This document shows, piece after piece, positions 1 through 10,710 of a DNA stretch of 64,000 nt. This stretch comes from Coprinus comatus (Eukaryota; Basidiomycota; Agaricomycetes; Agaricales; Agaricaceae): contig JAWPGT010000004.1 of NCBI GenBank assembly GCA_034638255.1, forward strand, positions 310,001 to 374,000, read 5' to 3'. Made by a program: the position numbers and the translations under genes. The notes under the pieces are model-generated. The model was not told the DNA's origin. It searched no databases and worked only from the letters and a program-made list of their open reading frames with translations. Positions within the stretch are counted from its first letter, which is position 1; each line of letters begins with the position of its first letter.

Positions 1-956
1 AGTCCATATTGCGAGGGATTGAACGGCAAATTCGGAGCATCGAATACAGTTTCCGAGATAACAGTAGTTCCGGATTCAGACAGAGATACAGCATCAACTG
101 GAGGTAGAGGCTCAAATGTGAACGATGATTCGGGAGTTTTCGATGTCTCATGGAAGGGAATCGGCGAGTGGACCTTGTCAGACTCTGTAGAAGCGGAAGG
201 AGGGAAAATAGGGGGAATTGAACTATCCAAGAGGTCTTGTGGTACAATGTAATCTGTGACATCTCTATGCGGGGCATTTGTGGTGGGTAAGGGAGGAGGT
301 GGAACTGCCAGTGTGGGTAGGAGAAATGCGCTTGCTGTCAAAGCAGGGCCTACAACAACGGGCAATGGAGCAGATTCATATTGCTGGCCCGGAAGTTGGC
401 TGGTGGGTTCAAGAGCGACGTCGGGTGATGATGAAGTCAGTTCGACAGGATAGACGGTGGAGAATGTTCTTGGAATATTGGGATCCCCCTGTTCTGCGGG
501 AAAATGCCTAAAATTTGGAGTGGATATGTTTCGTTTGAGTGAAGAGTCAGTGTATTGATACGGGACGTGCGATGTGTCATAAAGTAGGCTGGCGACAGGT
601 TCTGAAGTGTTGGATGAAGAGTTCTCATTTTCTGGGGTCTGCGGCGTAACAGGACACGTAAAAGCTGCTGCCGCTCTAATCTTGTTATCTCGTTCTCCCG
701 GTCCCAATTTCAAAGGATTCCCATTCTCTTCTCCATCCTCGAGAAGATTGCCAACTTCCTGGCGAAGCCGTAAAGGCTTCGGGTCGGGATTGACAACAAG
801 ACCGTATAAGGAACCAGGAGTGGTAGCAACCTGGTCGGCAGAGCTGGACCTGTGAACATTGGGTGCAGGCTGGATGGCAGAAAGAAGAGAGCGGGTGGGA
901 TAGACAAAGCTCTGCTTGGAGGACGTGGTCAGAAGGTGCTTGGCTTCGTCTGGCAT
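1..956 (-). CDS. Partial gene for an unrecognised Ser/Pro/Thr-rich protein (3' end beyond window)
   Basis: An uninterrupted reading frame starts at the ATG at 956-954 (first residues MPDEAKHLLTTSSKQ) and stays open for 318 codons to the window's left edge. No intron is needed in this stretch. The composition is that of a disordered protein: many S, T, P and N residues, short proline stretches (for example VPPPPLPTT) and few hydrophobic blocks. I see no signal peptide, membrane segment or known domain. Any folded domain must lie beyond the edge, so no function is assigned. The start is chosen because it is the first Met and an 86-bp gap separates it from the neighbouring hydrolase gene's stop. 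Existence of the gene is well supported by the long open frame and codon use; its role is unknown. Confidence 0.7.
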   Translation of the reverse strand, partial: MPDEAKHLLTTSSKQSFVYPTRSLLSAIQPAPNVHRSSSADQVATTPGSLYGLVVNPDPKPLRLRQEVGNLLEDGEENGNPLKLGPGERDNKIRAAAAFTCPVTPQTPENENSSSNTSEPVASLLYDTSHVPYQYTDSSLKRNISTPNFRHFPAEQGDPNIPRTFSTVYPVELTSSSPDVALEPTSQLPGQQYESAPLPVVVGPALTASAFLLPTLAVPPPPLPTTNAPHRDVTDYIVPQDLLDSSIPPIFPPSASTESDKVHSPIPFHETSKTPESSFTFEPLPPVDAVSLSESGTTVISETVFDAPNLPFNPSQYG

Positions 957-1042
957 GTTGGGAGAGAGTCGGTGCAAATCACAGCTTCCCTATTTAGACG
1001 GTTGTGGACACCAATGACGTAGGCAATCAATCGTGTATATAT

Positions 1043-2551
1043 TTAGAACATGTTGAACATCTTTCGTATTGCATCCTGCACGCCCTCCTGCGCTCCAATA
1101 TAGTCATGTCCACCAAACCGTGCCTTTACAAGAGTCACCCGCCGTTTCTTTTCCGTGTCCCAGAAGCTTTCGACGTATCCGAACCCCGCCATATCTGTGT
1201 GCTTCACAATCGAGTCTCTCTTCTCCTTGCGCTCCTTTATCGAACGTGTCATGTCTTCGTATTCAGCTTTCGAGGCGGTTATGGCATTCGCTGGCAGTTT
1301 TAGTTCCGGCAGAAGTCTGTCTATGAATGCGTTGAACAATACATCCGAGTGGGCGTCCGGAATGTCCCAATCATCCTCTGCATGAGCAATGAGCACCGGA
1401 CCATTGATGTCCTGATATCTTGTTTAGTAGAGAATCACGCATGAAACATAATAGCATACCGGCACGGCCTTGAGTGTATCGAATTTATGGGTCAGTGCCC
1501 ATGTTAAAAGGTCTAAAAAGGTTGAGGAGCTATCTAGATAATCAAGTGTGATAAATACATACTCGTTGCCCAGGGAATCATGGCCAGCGGTTTAATGAGC
1601 GGCACCAGTTTAAAGATGTGGTAAGTATCCAGAAGTGTTCGTATGCTTGAGAAGGGCTGAAACCGCTCATCAACGAGTAACTCAGCCCATGAATCATAAT
1701 GAAACTCACACTTAGTAGTACAATGCCTCTGCATGCTATCCCATCGCGGGAAAGTTCCTTTGCCAGGCCCCCACCAACTCCCGTACCCAAGCTATGCCCG
1801 ACAATAAGTATATCATCAGAATGTACACCTTTCCTGATTAGCCAGTCCCAAGCAGCCCTAGCGTCACGTACAACTCCTGCTTCGCTCGGAGTACCCGTGC
1901 TGTCTGCAAATCCACGATAGTCAATGGCGAGAACGTTAGCACCAAGTCTAGAGGCAAATGCGGTATAGTGTTGAACCCGGACATGGAAAGCACGCGTCGC
2001 AGCATTTCCGTGCAAGAATAAAATTGTAGGGTACTTTTGGACGGCCACAGGGATGTGTTTGGTTGGAAGCGACTCAATCGTTGGAATATCCGCAAGACTA
2101 TGGTAGTAAGGATCTGACAATATGAACCATGCCCCAAGCATTTCACCGTCTGGTGTAGGTATACGCAAGTTCAATGTCTTGTTGGCTAAGGAGGGCCATT
2201 TAATAATGGGGTTCGTAAGTTTTACGAATTTAACATACGTGCAAGGCCATATTTCTCTGGGAGATTAAAATCCGCAAACAAAGGCAGTTTTATAGCGTTG
2301 AGGTATAAAGTGCTAGACAATGTAGTTAATTCTCTACCTAATCCGACACTAGAAAAGGACTCTTACTGTCTTTGGAAAAAAGGTATACAGAGAAGCACCA
2401 CTACTAAGATATACAGTATCCCAATACCCAGGAAAACCCGACGAACTCTGTGAAACCAGTTCATGCGTGTGTCGTCGTTCGATATATCTGGGGTTGCAGC
2501 AACGTCTGGGGAAGCATTATCGTAAGGAATAGGATTGTCCGACATGGTCAT
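1043..2551 (-). CDS. ABHD12-like alpha/beta hydrolase (membrane-anchored lysophospholipase-type)
   Basis: The spliced frame begins at the ATG at 2551 (a second Met lies two codons on, at 2545) and ends at TAA 1043. Exon 1 (to about 2366) encodes a short polar N-terminus and one membrane segment (VFLGIGILYILVVVLLCIPF). Later exons give the family stretch PEKYGLAPNKTLNLRIPTPD, the oxyanion region LFLHGNAATR, the nucleophile elbow GHSLG (about 1795-1815), an acid-residue loop AEDDWDIPDAH and a catalytic-His region FGGHDYIG. The Ser-Asp-His triad is therefore complete. Introns are short, with exon joins near 2366, 2260, 2190, 1720, 1560, 1460 and 1415. Family knowledge: ABHD12 enzymes hydrolyse (lyso)phosphatidylserine and monoacylglycerols at membranes; the substrate here is inferred only. 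The gene is divergent from the BOR1-type transporter, with 135 bp between starts. Confidence 0.85.
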
Positions 2552-2686
2552 GGTTTGTGGAACGAGCACATATTGCGTATGGATCGAAACACGTGCCGTG
2601 CTGGATGCCGAATACAGGCTGAAACGGGCGGCTAACTAGTACATAGGCTCCACCTTCAACAGTTTTTATGTTGTAAACGTCTCACC

Positions 2687-5611
2687 ATGTCGGATAGTCC
2701 TATTGCGACTATTCCAACCACTATGGAGAAGTCGGAAGCTGCTGGACCAGTTGCAGCTGAACATTTCGCATCAAAGGCGACCTCCATGACCCTGCAACCC
2801 GCTCGACCCAAGAGGGCGGCGTGGCTTCGTCGCCTGGGTGCTGGTATACGTCTTGATCTTCGAGCACGAAGTCCTTGGTATTTCAGTGACTGGACCGATG
2901 CATGGAACTATCGTGTCGTGCCAGCAACAGCCCTCATATTCTTTGCCAAGTTAGTCCTTATAAGACAGTACAGTTGCATTCTGACTCACTATACTGTCAG
3001 CGTCCTTCCAGGAATTGCGTTCTCGCTCGATCTAATCGAAACAACTCAAGAATATGGTGTTGCGGAAGTTTTGATGTCGTCTTTCATTGCCGCATTCATC
3101 TTCTCCGTTTTCGGTGCTCAGCCCCTAGCTATTGCCGGAGTGACCGGTACGCCTTCACAGTATCTGAAATATGCCGATGTAGCTCAACGATCTCTAACAG
3201 GTCCTATCACTGTTTTTAACAAAACCATCTACGACATTCTCAACCGTCAGCCTAATCCTCCTAATTATCATCACTTCATAGGTTGGGTGTACTTGTGGGG
3301 GGCCATAATCCATTGGATTACCGCTATTCTCAATTGTAAGATCCACTGACAACATACCAATTAAGGTCTCTCACCATATGTTCTTCGTTCTACAATAGGG
3401 TGTAACTTCCTCAAATACGTTACGCTCTTCTCCTGCGATACATTTGGGTTCTACGTATCTTGGGTCTATCTCCAATATGGAATTCAAGTTCTCACTCGCC
3501 AATTTGGGAACCCAGAACCTGGATACCTCGTTTCCATCATCCTAGCCCTGCTTATGCTAGTAACATGCTTTTTATTCCAAACCCTCTCACAATCGACTTG
3601 TTTCCATCGTCATCTTCGGAGATTTTTTGCTGACTATGGCATGCCAATCAGCCTTGTTGCCGCATCAGCAATGGCTTATTGGGGTAGATTCAATATTGCC
3701 AATCCCGCAACACTACCTGTTGGCGCCGCTTTCACACCAGCTAATAACAGGGAGTGGCTTGTGAGGTTCTGGCAGTTGGATGGTAAATGGGTCGGTATCG
3801 CATTACCCTTTGGCATCGTATTGTGGATCCTGTTCTTCTTCGATCACAATGTTTCTGTACGTCGATTTCCCTCGTTAATTACACTCCTCTCCATGTTTTG
3901 AACTTCTTCGCTAGTCTTTGATGGCTCAAGGATCTGAATTTCCGCTTCGCAAGCCCCCCGGCTTCCATTGGGACTTTTTCCTTCTCGGAATTACAACCTT
4001 CATTGCAGGATTGCTCGGAGTACCAGCCCCAAATGGACTTATACCCCAAGCTCCCATTCATACAACCTCTCTTGTGGTTATGGGCCGTAATCCCAAAAAT
4101 GAAAAAGACGAGGAAGATAGACAGGCTCACACAATTTCACGAAGCGAGTTGAACCCTGGACACTCTATTACGAATGATTCGCTACCACCACCCGATCCCC
4201 ACCCACGTACCTCGCACGACACTGAAGTTCCGGTCAGCGTTGTGGAGCAGCGCGTCTCTAACCTAGCACAAGGAAGTCTTTGCCTTATCTTGCTTACTGG
4301 TCCCTTTTTACACGTGCTACACCTAATTCCTCGAGGAGTTCTTGCTGGGTTGTTGTGTGTACCATCATTTGACAAGTTTGTTTGAGTACATATTGATTGT
4401 GATATGACAGCTGGTTTATGGGCCTTGATGCCCTCCGAGGAAATGGGATCACCCAAAAACTTTTGTACCTGATTCAAGACAGAAAACTCACACCACATAA
4501 TGAACCATTACGAAGAGTTCGGAAATCACGTATCTTGGTGTTCGTCGCTGTCGAGCTCATTGGTTTCGGTGCGACTTTTGCCATCACACAAACCATTGGT
4601 GAGCTCTCTTATATTACTCTCCCATTCGTTTGTGGTTGAAGCATGCCAACCCTCGCTAGCCGCCATTGGATTCCCCGTTATTATCATGCTCTTGTTACCC
4701 CTTCGCATTTTCCTCATTCCACGTCTTTCTTTCACTGCTGAAGAATTGGCTATTCTCGATGGCCCTACCGCATCTCCATTTGTGAGTGACTTTTTCCTAC
4801 TGCACGTTTCGTAAGAAAACTCTTGTTTTCCTTACAAGCCCTTTGATGGCCTTTTCTTCTCTTGGCCCGGCTTCCTTGTCGTGCTATTTTCGTTTTTTTC
4901 TTAATCTTGCCTTTCCCTGTTTGTTGTCGGCACTCTCAGTTTCTGGGATTCTGTTAGCCCCTATTTTCCGAACCAATCCTCTGTCGATCTCCACTCTAGC
5001 TGCACCTGCACTTATTTTTGGGGTTCGGGGTGGACTAATCGGTTGATTAACAATCTTTCATTTTTCCGTCTTCCACCTGCCTTCATTTTGTTTTAACCTC
5101 TCTGTAAATCGCCACTGCCAATCACCAGTTACGCGGGGTGCGATTTACAATGTTTGCTCTGACGTTTGCAGAAACTCCATCCAACATACTACCCACATCG
5201 AGGGTTTTTGCTTTCCTGTGATTCGAGGAATTGTGCCGCGTATTTCGCGGTTCGCACGCTGTGGTGTGCCTTTAAGCACCTCAATAGTGATAGTGCTCAG
5301 CCACAAGTTGGTGGTGAATCTATTTTTACGATGGGGCGGTATCCAATATACTTCCCTTATTGTCGTCCTTGGGTTCCGATTTTTATCGTTATGGCGTTGT
5401 GCTTTGGGCCAATTGCTAAAGGCATCTGTTCGGCCAGCCTGCATAGCCTGAGCTTCTACATATCTTTTTGTTGCTTCCATACATTACGGCTTCGCCACTA
5501 GAGTTGCTCAGCCCCTATCTTCATTCTATCTCCCTTTTATTGACCCGATCATATGCAATTTACTTACCCTTATGTTTTCAGACGATGGAATCGGTCGGGG
5601 GTACTCTATAA
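2687..5611 (+). CDS. BOR1: BOR1-type borate/bicarbonate transporter (SLC4-like anion exchanger)
   Basis: The start is the ATG at 2687. Splicing short introns gives a polytopic protein of about 590 residues with SLC4/BOR signatures: FANVLPGIAFSLDL, FGAQPLAIAGVTGPITVFN, WVGIALPFGIVLWILFFFDH, LMAQGSEFPLRKPPGFHWDF, GLLGVPAPNGLIPQAPIHT and FWFMGLDALRGNGI. A hydrophilic loop of about 50 residues with many charged and proline residues follows LVVMGRNP. The last exon, 5582-5611, adds only TMESVGGTL and the stop, and is joined across an 800-nt intron (4782-5581). All other introns are about 50-70 nt. Family role: plasma-membrane or vacuolar boron/bicarbonate efflux in fungi and plants. The direction and substrate cannot be read from sequence. 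The gene shares a 135-bp intergenic region with the divergent hydrolase. Confidence 0.9.
4782..5581 (+). other. 800-nt terminal intron of the BOR1-type gene
   Basis: The intron opens with GTGAGT at 4782 and closes with TTTTCAG at 5575-5581. It keeps phase 0 between the codon for F (TASPF) and the final TMESVGGTL exon. It is pyrimidine-rich on the sense strand and more than ten times longer than the other introns of this gene. It contains a perfect 10-bp inverted repeat (5103-5112 and 5140-5149, loop 27 nt). Open stretches in it do not resemble any protein I know, and I see no reverse transcriptase, transposase or group I/II core. Confidence 0.75.
5103..5149. repeat. Perfect 10-bp inverted repeat (possible hairpin) inside the long intron
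   Basis: TGTAAATCGC at 5103-5112 is the exact reverse complement of GCGATTTACA at 5140-5149, leaving a 27-nt loop. It could fold in the intron RNA or mark the end of an old insertion. Nothing further can be said from sequence alone. Confidence 0.6.
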
Positions 5612-6448
5612 CGGGGATCTATGATCATCTGGGTAACTCTTGCCCTCGTACAAACTGCGTTGGTTTGCTACGTATTTTTTTTTTTACAGATTCCCTTTGA
5701 TTTCATGTCTTTTGCTGATGATTGAATCCATAAAAGACTTAGATAATTGAAATCACCATTTATGTTGTTTCGTTTTTACTTGTTGATGTACTGTCCATTT
5801 TTTTGTCTTCCTTTTTTTTTTCGCTCCCGTGTTCCCCGTGTCAGACCGTCCAGTTTAGCCCAAAAATGTCAAAAAAAGACTGGCACCGAAGGAACTCAAA
5901 ATATCAAAAGGCACTTGTTTCCCGTCGTTGATCAGAATAACGTAGGATCCGTATATTCAAAATCAAATGCCAACTAAATTCAATATACTCAACAAACCTA
6001 CCGTCGCTTACCGTCCAGACTCCAGGAAACTCTCTATCAGCACCATCCTGAGACCTGAGAGCTTTATCCATAAATGGTATGTAGAAGATCCAGGTAAGGG
6101 GACCACCACTCATCTCCATTCTCTCCAAATCAGAAGATCATAAAAACCTATATAAGAGCAACACAAAGACCCCTTCTGGACCCCTTAACTCATAATCTAA
6201 TCAGCGATAGCCGTATTCTGTGTGACTTATGACCGCATCTTTTTGCTTCTTTCCATCCGAACCCTCGGATTGGGCAAAATAATAGTAATGTAACCGTACA
6301 CATGTGGACAATTAGTAAGAAAACAAGTTCTTTTTTGGAATAGGGTCATACGGGAGTTAACGGTGTATATAAGAAGGAGCGCGAGGTACCGGGCAATATT
6401 TCTTTTTGATCTTCCTAGTCTCCCAAGAAACGAAGCTACTACGAAATA
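5612..6448. other. Intergenic region, BOR1-type gene to acid phosphatase
   Basis: An 837-bp gap between two plus-strand genes. It holds no open frame with coding character on either strand. It contains T-rich stretches near 5676-5695 and 5799-5820, as expected of the 3' region of the transporter gene. Near 6363-6371 lies a TATA-like stretch (GTATATAAG) about 80 bp before the acid phosphatase start, a plausible promoter element. Confidence 0.5.
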
Positions 6449-8448
6449 ATGTCAAATTCAGATAATCAAGTATTGGGTGTTGTTGTTTTGGTGAGGCATG
6501 GGGATAGACAAGGTATTATCATTGAGTTTTGGAAACCAACAATGATTGAAAGATATATTACTAATTGGTACTTTGCATTCTACTCTTGTAGGATTTTACC
6601 AAGATCCTCAATCTTACCAACCCTCTGATACGAGTATCACAGCTCTAGGAACTGTTAGTATCTTTACCACCGTATTCCATTATAACCTGCGAAATCATTC
6701 AAAGCTCACCAATAAAACTTGAATTGCAGCAACAAGAATACCAACTTGGTCAACTTCTTCGTCGCCGTTACTTAAACTCCACCTCTCCTTCGGTTATCGA
6801 AGGAATCAGTCCTAGTATCGTTGATGACTCTCAATTTTATGTTCGTGCCGATGCAGGCGGTGAGGGTGGTGTAATCTTCAATTCGGCATCTGCTCTTTTA
6901 CAAGGTCTACTCCCTGCGAATGAGGCATCTAGTGCTACATTGGCTAATGGTACTACCATTGTTGCCCCGCCGGAGGATACCAGGTCAGTTAACCACTAAT
7001 CATCTTCCTTTTTGATCTCAAGTTGCTGATGGATGACTTGAATAATATAGTATATTCCAAGTGAGCGCATATAGTCACTCGTTTTATTCCTAAATTAACA
7101 TTGTCGATTTTCAGTCGAGTCTGTCGAACCTGATAATGACATTTCATTGGAGGGCTGGACTTCATGTGGGGTTAGTTCATGATCCGCATATTTATATGTA
7201 AAGGTTACTGAGCGGATCAAAAAAGACATTTAGTGGCGCGACTAAGGCACTTTATGCCTCACCAGAATTCAAAGCGAAAGAACAAGAACACGCAGCTTTC
7301 TTCCAAGAACTTTCTCAATACGTAGATGGTAGACCCGTCTCGTTAGAAAATATGGTGAGTGTATTTATTATGAAATACCGCATTCAATGGAGCTTAATAA
7401 ATCAATATAGTGGAACGTAGGTGTCTTTCGTCGCCCATTGCATACATACTACTTTGATTACTAATGCTCAACTACAGATATATGACTACATGAAAGTTCA
7501 ATCGATCCACGACGCGGAATATGCTAGTCGGCTTCCACCGACCATACTTGCCCAGGCCCAGGATCTTGCCAACTACCACGAATACCACGTTTTCAGCTCA
7601 CCACAATTGGATGGTATCGGAAACAGTAAGATCGATGCTAATATCCTCCAACATCACACACCCTGACTATTATGTTTCACAGTTGCTGGTAGGACTTTAC
7701 TACCATCTATTCTCGAAGGATTTTCGGACATCACGAACCCTTCCAAATCGTTGAAATTTGCTTATGAGGCTATTTCTTATAAACCTTTCATCTCACTCTT
7801 CAATATGACTGGAGTTTCTCAAACATATCCGGAACTTGCTGGAGTAGGTTCGTATATTTTTTTAAATCTATATTTACCCTGCTCGATCAAAAGCTAAAGA
7901 TACATGTATACGCAGTTAATTTCGCTGCTGCCGCAGTTTTCGAAGTTCGTTCATCTGTTGATGGACCGGTCATCCGATTCGGCTTCAAGAATGGTACCAG
8001 TGACAGTGATTTTAGGTCCTTTAATCTATTAGGAGCTTCTGGTGACGTACCTCTTTCTCAATTTATCCGACATCTCGCAGTATGTCTGTTTACCTATCTT
8101 CTCATCCTTGTTTTCTGATTTTGTGAACCTTAGCCGACTACTATCAATGATACGGCGTCATGGTGTACTGAATGTAGTAATTCACAAGATAGAGGATGTG
8201 CAGGTTTGGTTCTTGCTGCAGAGCAGCCAACTATAACGGGCTCCCATCACGCTATTCAGCCTATTGGCGCAGGATTTTTGGGGGCTGGAATCACTCTTAC
8301 ATTCTCGCTCGTCCTCTTCTTGTTCGCCATGTACCTTGGTATAATCAAGATCGGGAGACAGAATAAAAAGACAAGAGCCCCTTCGATTTCTTCAGTGAGC
8401 TCATTCACATTTGGAACTGAGATATCCACTCAATACCCGGCAGATTGA
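6449..8448 (+). CDS. Histidine acid phosphatase with a C-terminal membrane anchor
   Basis: The ATG at 6449 gives MSNSDNQVLGVVVLVRHGDR, which carries the RHGxR phosphohistidine motif of the histidine acid phosphatase family. Later exons read GFYQDPQSYQPSDTSITALG, QEYQLGQLLRRRYLNS, IESVEPDNDISLEGWTSCG and GRPVSLENMWN. The joins need a 10-nt exon at 7051-7060 between a GTTAAC donor after 6987 and an acceptor just before TCGAGTC. The C-terminus has several cysteines, then one membrane segment (GAGFLGAGITLTFSLVLFLF), a basic stop-transfer stretch and a Ser-rich tail. No N-terminal signal peptide is visible, so the anchor would have to target the protein, unless an upstream exon is missing. The classical proton-donor HD pair is not obvious. 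Expected chemistry: phosphomonoester hydrolysis; substrate unknown. Confidence 0.85.
7051..7060 (+). other. 10-nt microexon of the acid phosphatase gene
   Basis: TATATTCCAA lies between an acceptor (AATATAG ending at 7050) and a donor (GTGAGC at 7061). Including it gives the in-frame join YIPIESVEPDN. Skipping it breaks the frame. The donor used upstream must be GTTAAC at 6988, because the better-looking GTCAGT at 6984 gives the wrong phase. Confidence 0.6.
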
Positions 8449-8806
8449 AAGCGATTTAGAGAAAGATGGAAGAAACTGATGGGTATATACATATCGTGAA
8501 ACGAGACCTGGAATTTCTCATTCATCATAAGAAATATGTACAATAGAGTAGCTTCCGACATATCCGACAATAAACACTACGTTGAATATAAACAATCAAC
8601 AAATGGCAATCATAACATAGTATGATCATCGTCGGATGAAACTGTTTTATTGCTGGCTGTCACCGAGTCGTGTTCGTGGACTCATGATGGACGTATATTT
8701 ACCACACTGTATTCTGCTACGAGTTACAGTTAGGGTTGAGATTTGTACATAAATCGCGATGAATAGTATTCAAGTTGTGTAGCAGTGTCCGTTGATGATT
8801 TATATC
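8449..8806. other. Intergenic region between convergent acid phosphatase and Iwr1 genes
   Basis: A 358-bp gap between two converging genes. It is AT-rich, has no coding-like frame, and presumably holds both 3' untranslated regions. AATAAA-like and TACATATCG-type A/T-rich words occur, but no definite poly(A) signal can be assigned. Confidence 0.5.
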
Positions 8807-10058
8807 CTAGATATTCCTTGACGTGTAATCTTCATATTCTGAGTCCTCGTGGAATTCATCTTGGAAGAGTGAGTATGAGGATTTACGAATATCCCAAGCT
8901 ATTCTTACCGCTGTTTTCTGGTTCTGAGTCCATTTCATCTTCTGGATAGTCGTTTTTGTAGTATTCCTCCGCTAACGGCTTTCAATGAATCTGATGAATC
9001 CATCAGTATAGACCAGTACTCACCATTCGAGTCTTCGTCTGCTTCGTCATCTTCTTCGGAATCGGATGAAGAATCATCGGAGTCCATAGAAAGGGATAAC
9101 CCGGTTCTTTGGGAATTGAGTAGGTCGCACAGCCCCCAGATGGAGTACTTACAGCGTGCCTGTTCTTGCGGCAATCGAGTTCCACTCGCTCAGCGTTGTT
9201 GGGCGATGGTAAAACACATCCCAGACGTAGTCATCACTATCATCTTTTGTTTCCGCTGTCGCCCTGGATCTATTCGCCGATTTACTTGTTCCAGCTTCCA
9301 ACCCCGGAGAAATATCATGTACTACGAAATAAGACACAAAAGCTAGGTAACTGGATATCAACATACGTTTCAAGTAGTCGTTTAACAGGGCAAAAACTTG
9401 TCCATTTCGGTATCTATTTCCTGTGCTTTTTTCTGTGAAAGAATCGCATCATACATTTTGAAGTCAGGATTATTCTTAACCAAGTCCTTGTGGGATATAA
9501 CTTGGGGCCTGAGTAGACAATCAGAAACGATAGCATATGGTGCAGAAGATATAAGTACGTACGGCTGGGTAATTTGGCGCTTCGTGGGTGGCCCCTGTTC
9601 TTCTGAGGTCACTATGGTATACCGGGGTGCCACATCCTTTTTCAATCGAATCGGAGAGGAAGGTTGTTGGGGATCTGTGGAAGGAATTTTTGATTTCCCG
9701 CTCAACTGTGTAACACCCTCTTTCGCCAAACGAGATATTTTCTCCTTCAAAGGAAGTTCATTACACATAACAAAAAAACTGAAACACTCAAGTTACCTGA
9801 ATCTCTTTTTGACTTTTGTCATCTTGCCAAGCCTTGTCTTCTACAGTTTGCGCGTACTGAAACACCCCGATACCCCGAGATTTCTTACGACGAACACTTG
9901 ACTCGACAACTGAATATTTAAACATTCTCACCCAACAGTACTGGTAGAGGCAGTGAGCCACATGTACCTAATGCATCTAACGGCTCTTCATTCCTCTTCC
10001 TTTTGATACGTAAGATGGTGTATGATTGTGGTGGGTTAGTAGGGGCGTCAACGTTCAT
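8807..10058 (-). CDS. IWR1: Iwr1/SLC7A6OS family RNA polymerase II nuclear import factor
   Basis: The start is ATG 10058 (MNVDAPTNPPQSYTILRIK). The N-terminus carries the family hallmark RIKRKRNEEPLDALVVE, followed by FQYAQTVEDKAWQ. A middle segment reads FKIYRNGQVFALLNDYLK once a 41-nt intron is removed. The C-terminal Iwr1 domain is DDYVWDVFYHRPTT, then an acidic run (DSDDSSSDSEEDDEADEDSN), AEEYYKNDYPEDE and a short tail ending at TAG 8807. Seven short exons are needed; the microscopic joins (for example DSN|AEEYY) restore the conserved order. Family role: Iwr1 binds assembled RNA polymerase II in the cytoplasm and directs its import through its NLS, here probably the RIKRKR region. The gene converges on the acid phosphatase gene. 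Confidence 0.9.
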
Positions 10059-10710
10059 GATGGGGTAAGCAGAGAATAAGTAAATAGAACCAAAGGACAT
10101 GCGTCATACATCTCATGAAGTCATTGATTTTCCCACGTGCTTCAGCGTCTTGTTTTGGTCATCCTGGTTAACTGGATGAAAACTTGCAAATTTGAACATT
10201 GAGCACTTGTCACTTAGTGAAAGTACACTCTCCGATCTAGATACATATGCTGCATTACTTATCCCGGCACATGCTTACAAACTTGTGTTCACTACTATTG
10301 TACTTAAAAGTTAAAATTGGCTTTGTCACACTGCCAACTATTCCCGCCTTCGCTGTTCAGCCTAACATTCAAGTTGACTCGCGTGAGCCATCGTATTCCA
10401 TCCTGACCCAAGCTCATCTACATCTCTGAGTGGGTATCTAGATATAAATTGAACCCCTCTTACTCAGTATATTTTATACTTCTAAATTCTCTCTTTCATT
10501 CATAATAACTAGTTTTCTTTCTTTCTTCCAGAGATGGCGTCCCGAAGCACGGGAAAAGAGACACCCCATTCTCTACCCTCTCCATCAGTCTTAATGAGGT
10601 TTGGCTGGAGATGTCGATACGGGCATCTGATTGATTCTTTAATAGAGTGAAAGAGTAATAGAAAGATTCGAGATACATTCCTCCAATCTGATATATCATA
10701 AAACTGTTAA
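10059..10710. other. Intergenic region upstream of Iwr1 and downstream of UreG
   Basis: A 652-bp gap between two minus-strand genes. The longest open stretch (60 codons at 10247-10429) has no recognisable motif. The segment 10440-10700 is AT-rich with pyrimidine tracts and probably contains the UreG 3' untranslated region. No RNA gene was seen. Confidence 0.45.

Noticed and set aside
4800..5500. Long open frames in the BOR1 intron as a transposon gene
   Set aside because: The translations show no reverse transcriptase, integrase, transposase or homing endonuclease motif, and overlap on both strands.
9380..9470. Apparent single-base frameshift in Iwr1 before ALLNDYLK
   Set aside because: A 41-nt intron (donor GTATGA, acceptor AAATAG) gives FKIYRNGQVFALLNDYLK in frame.
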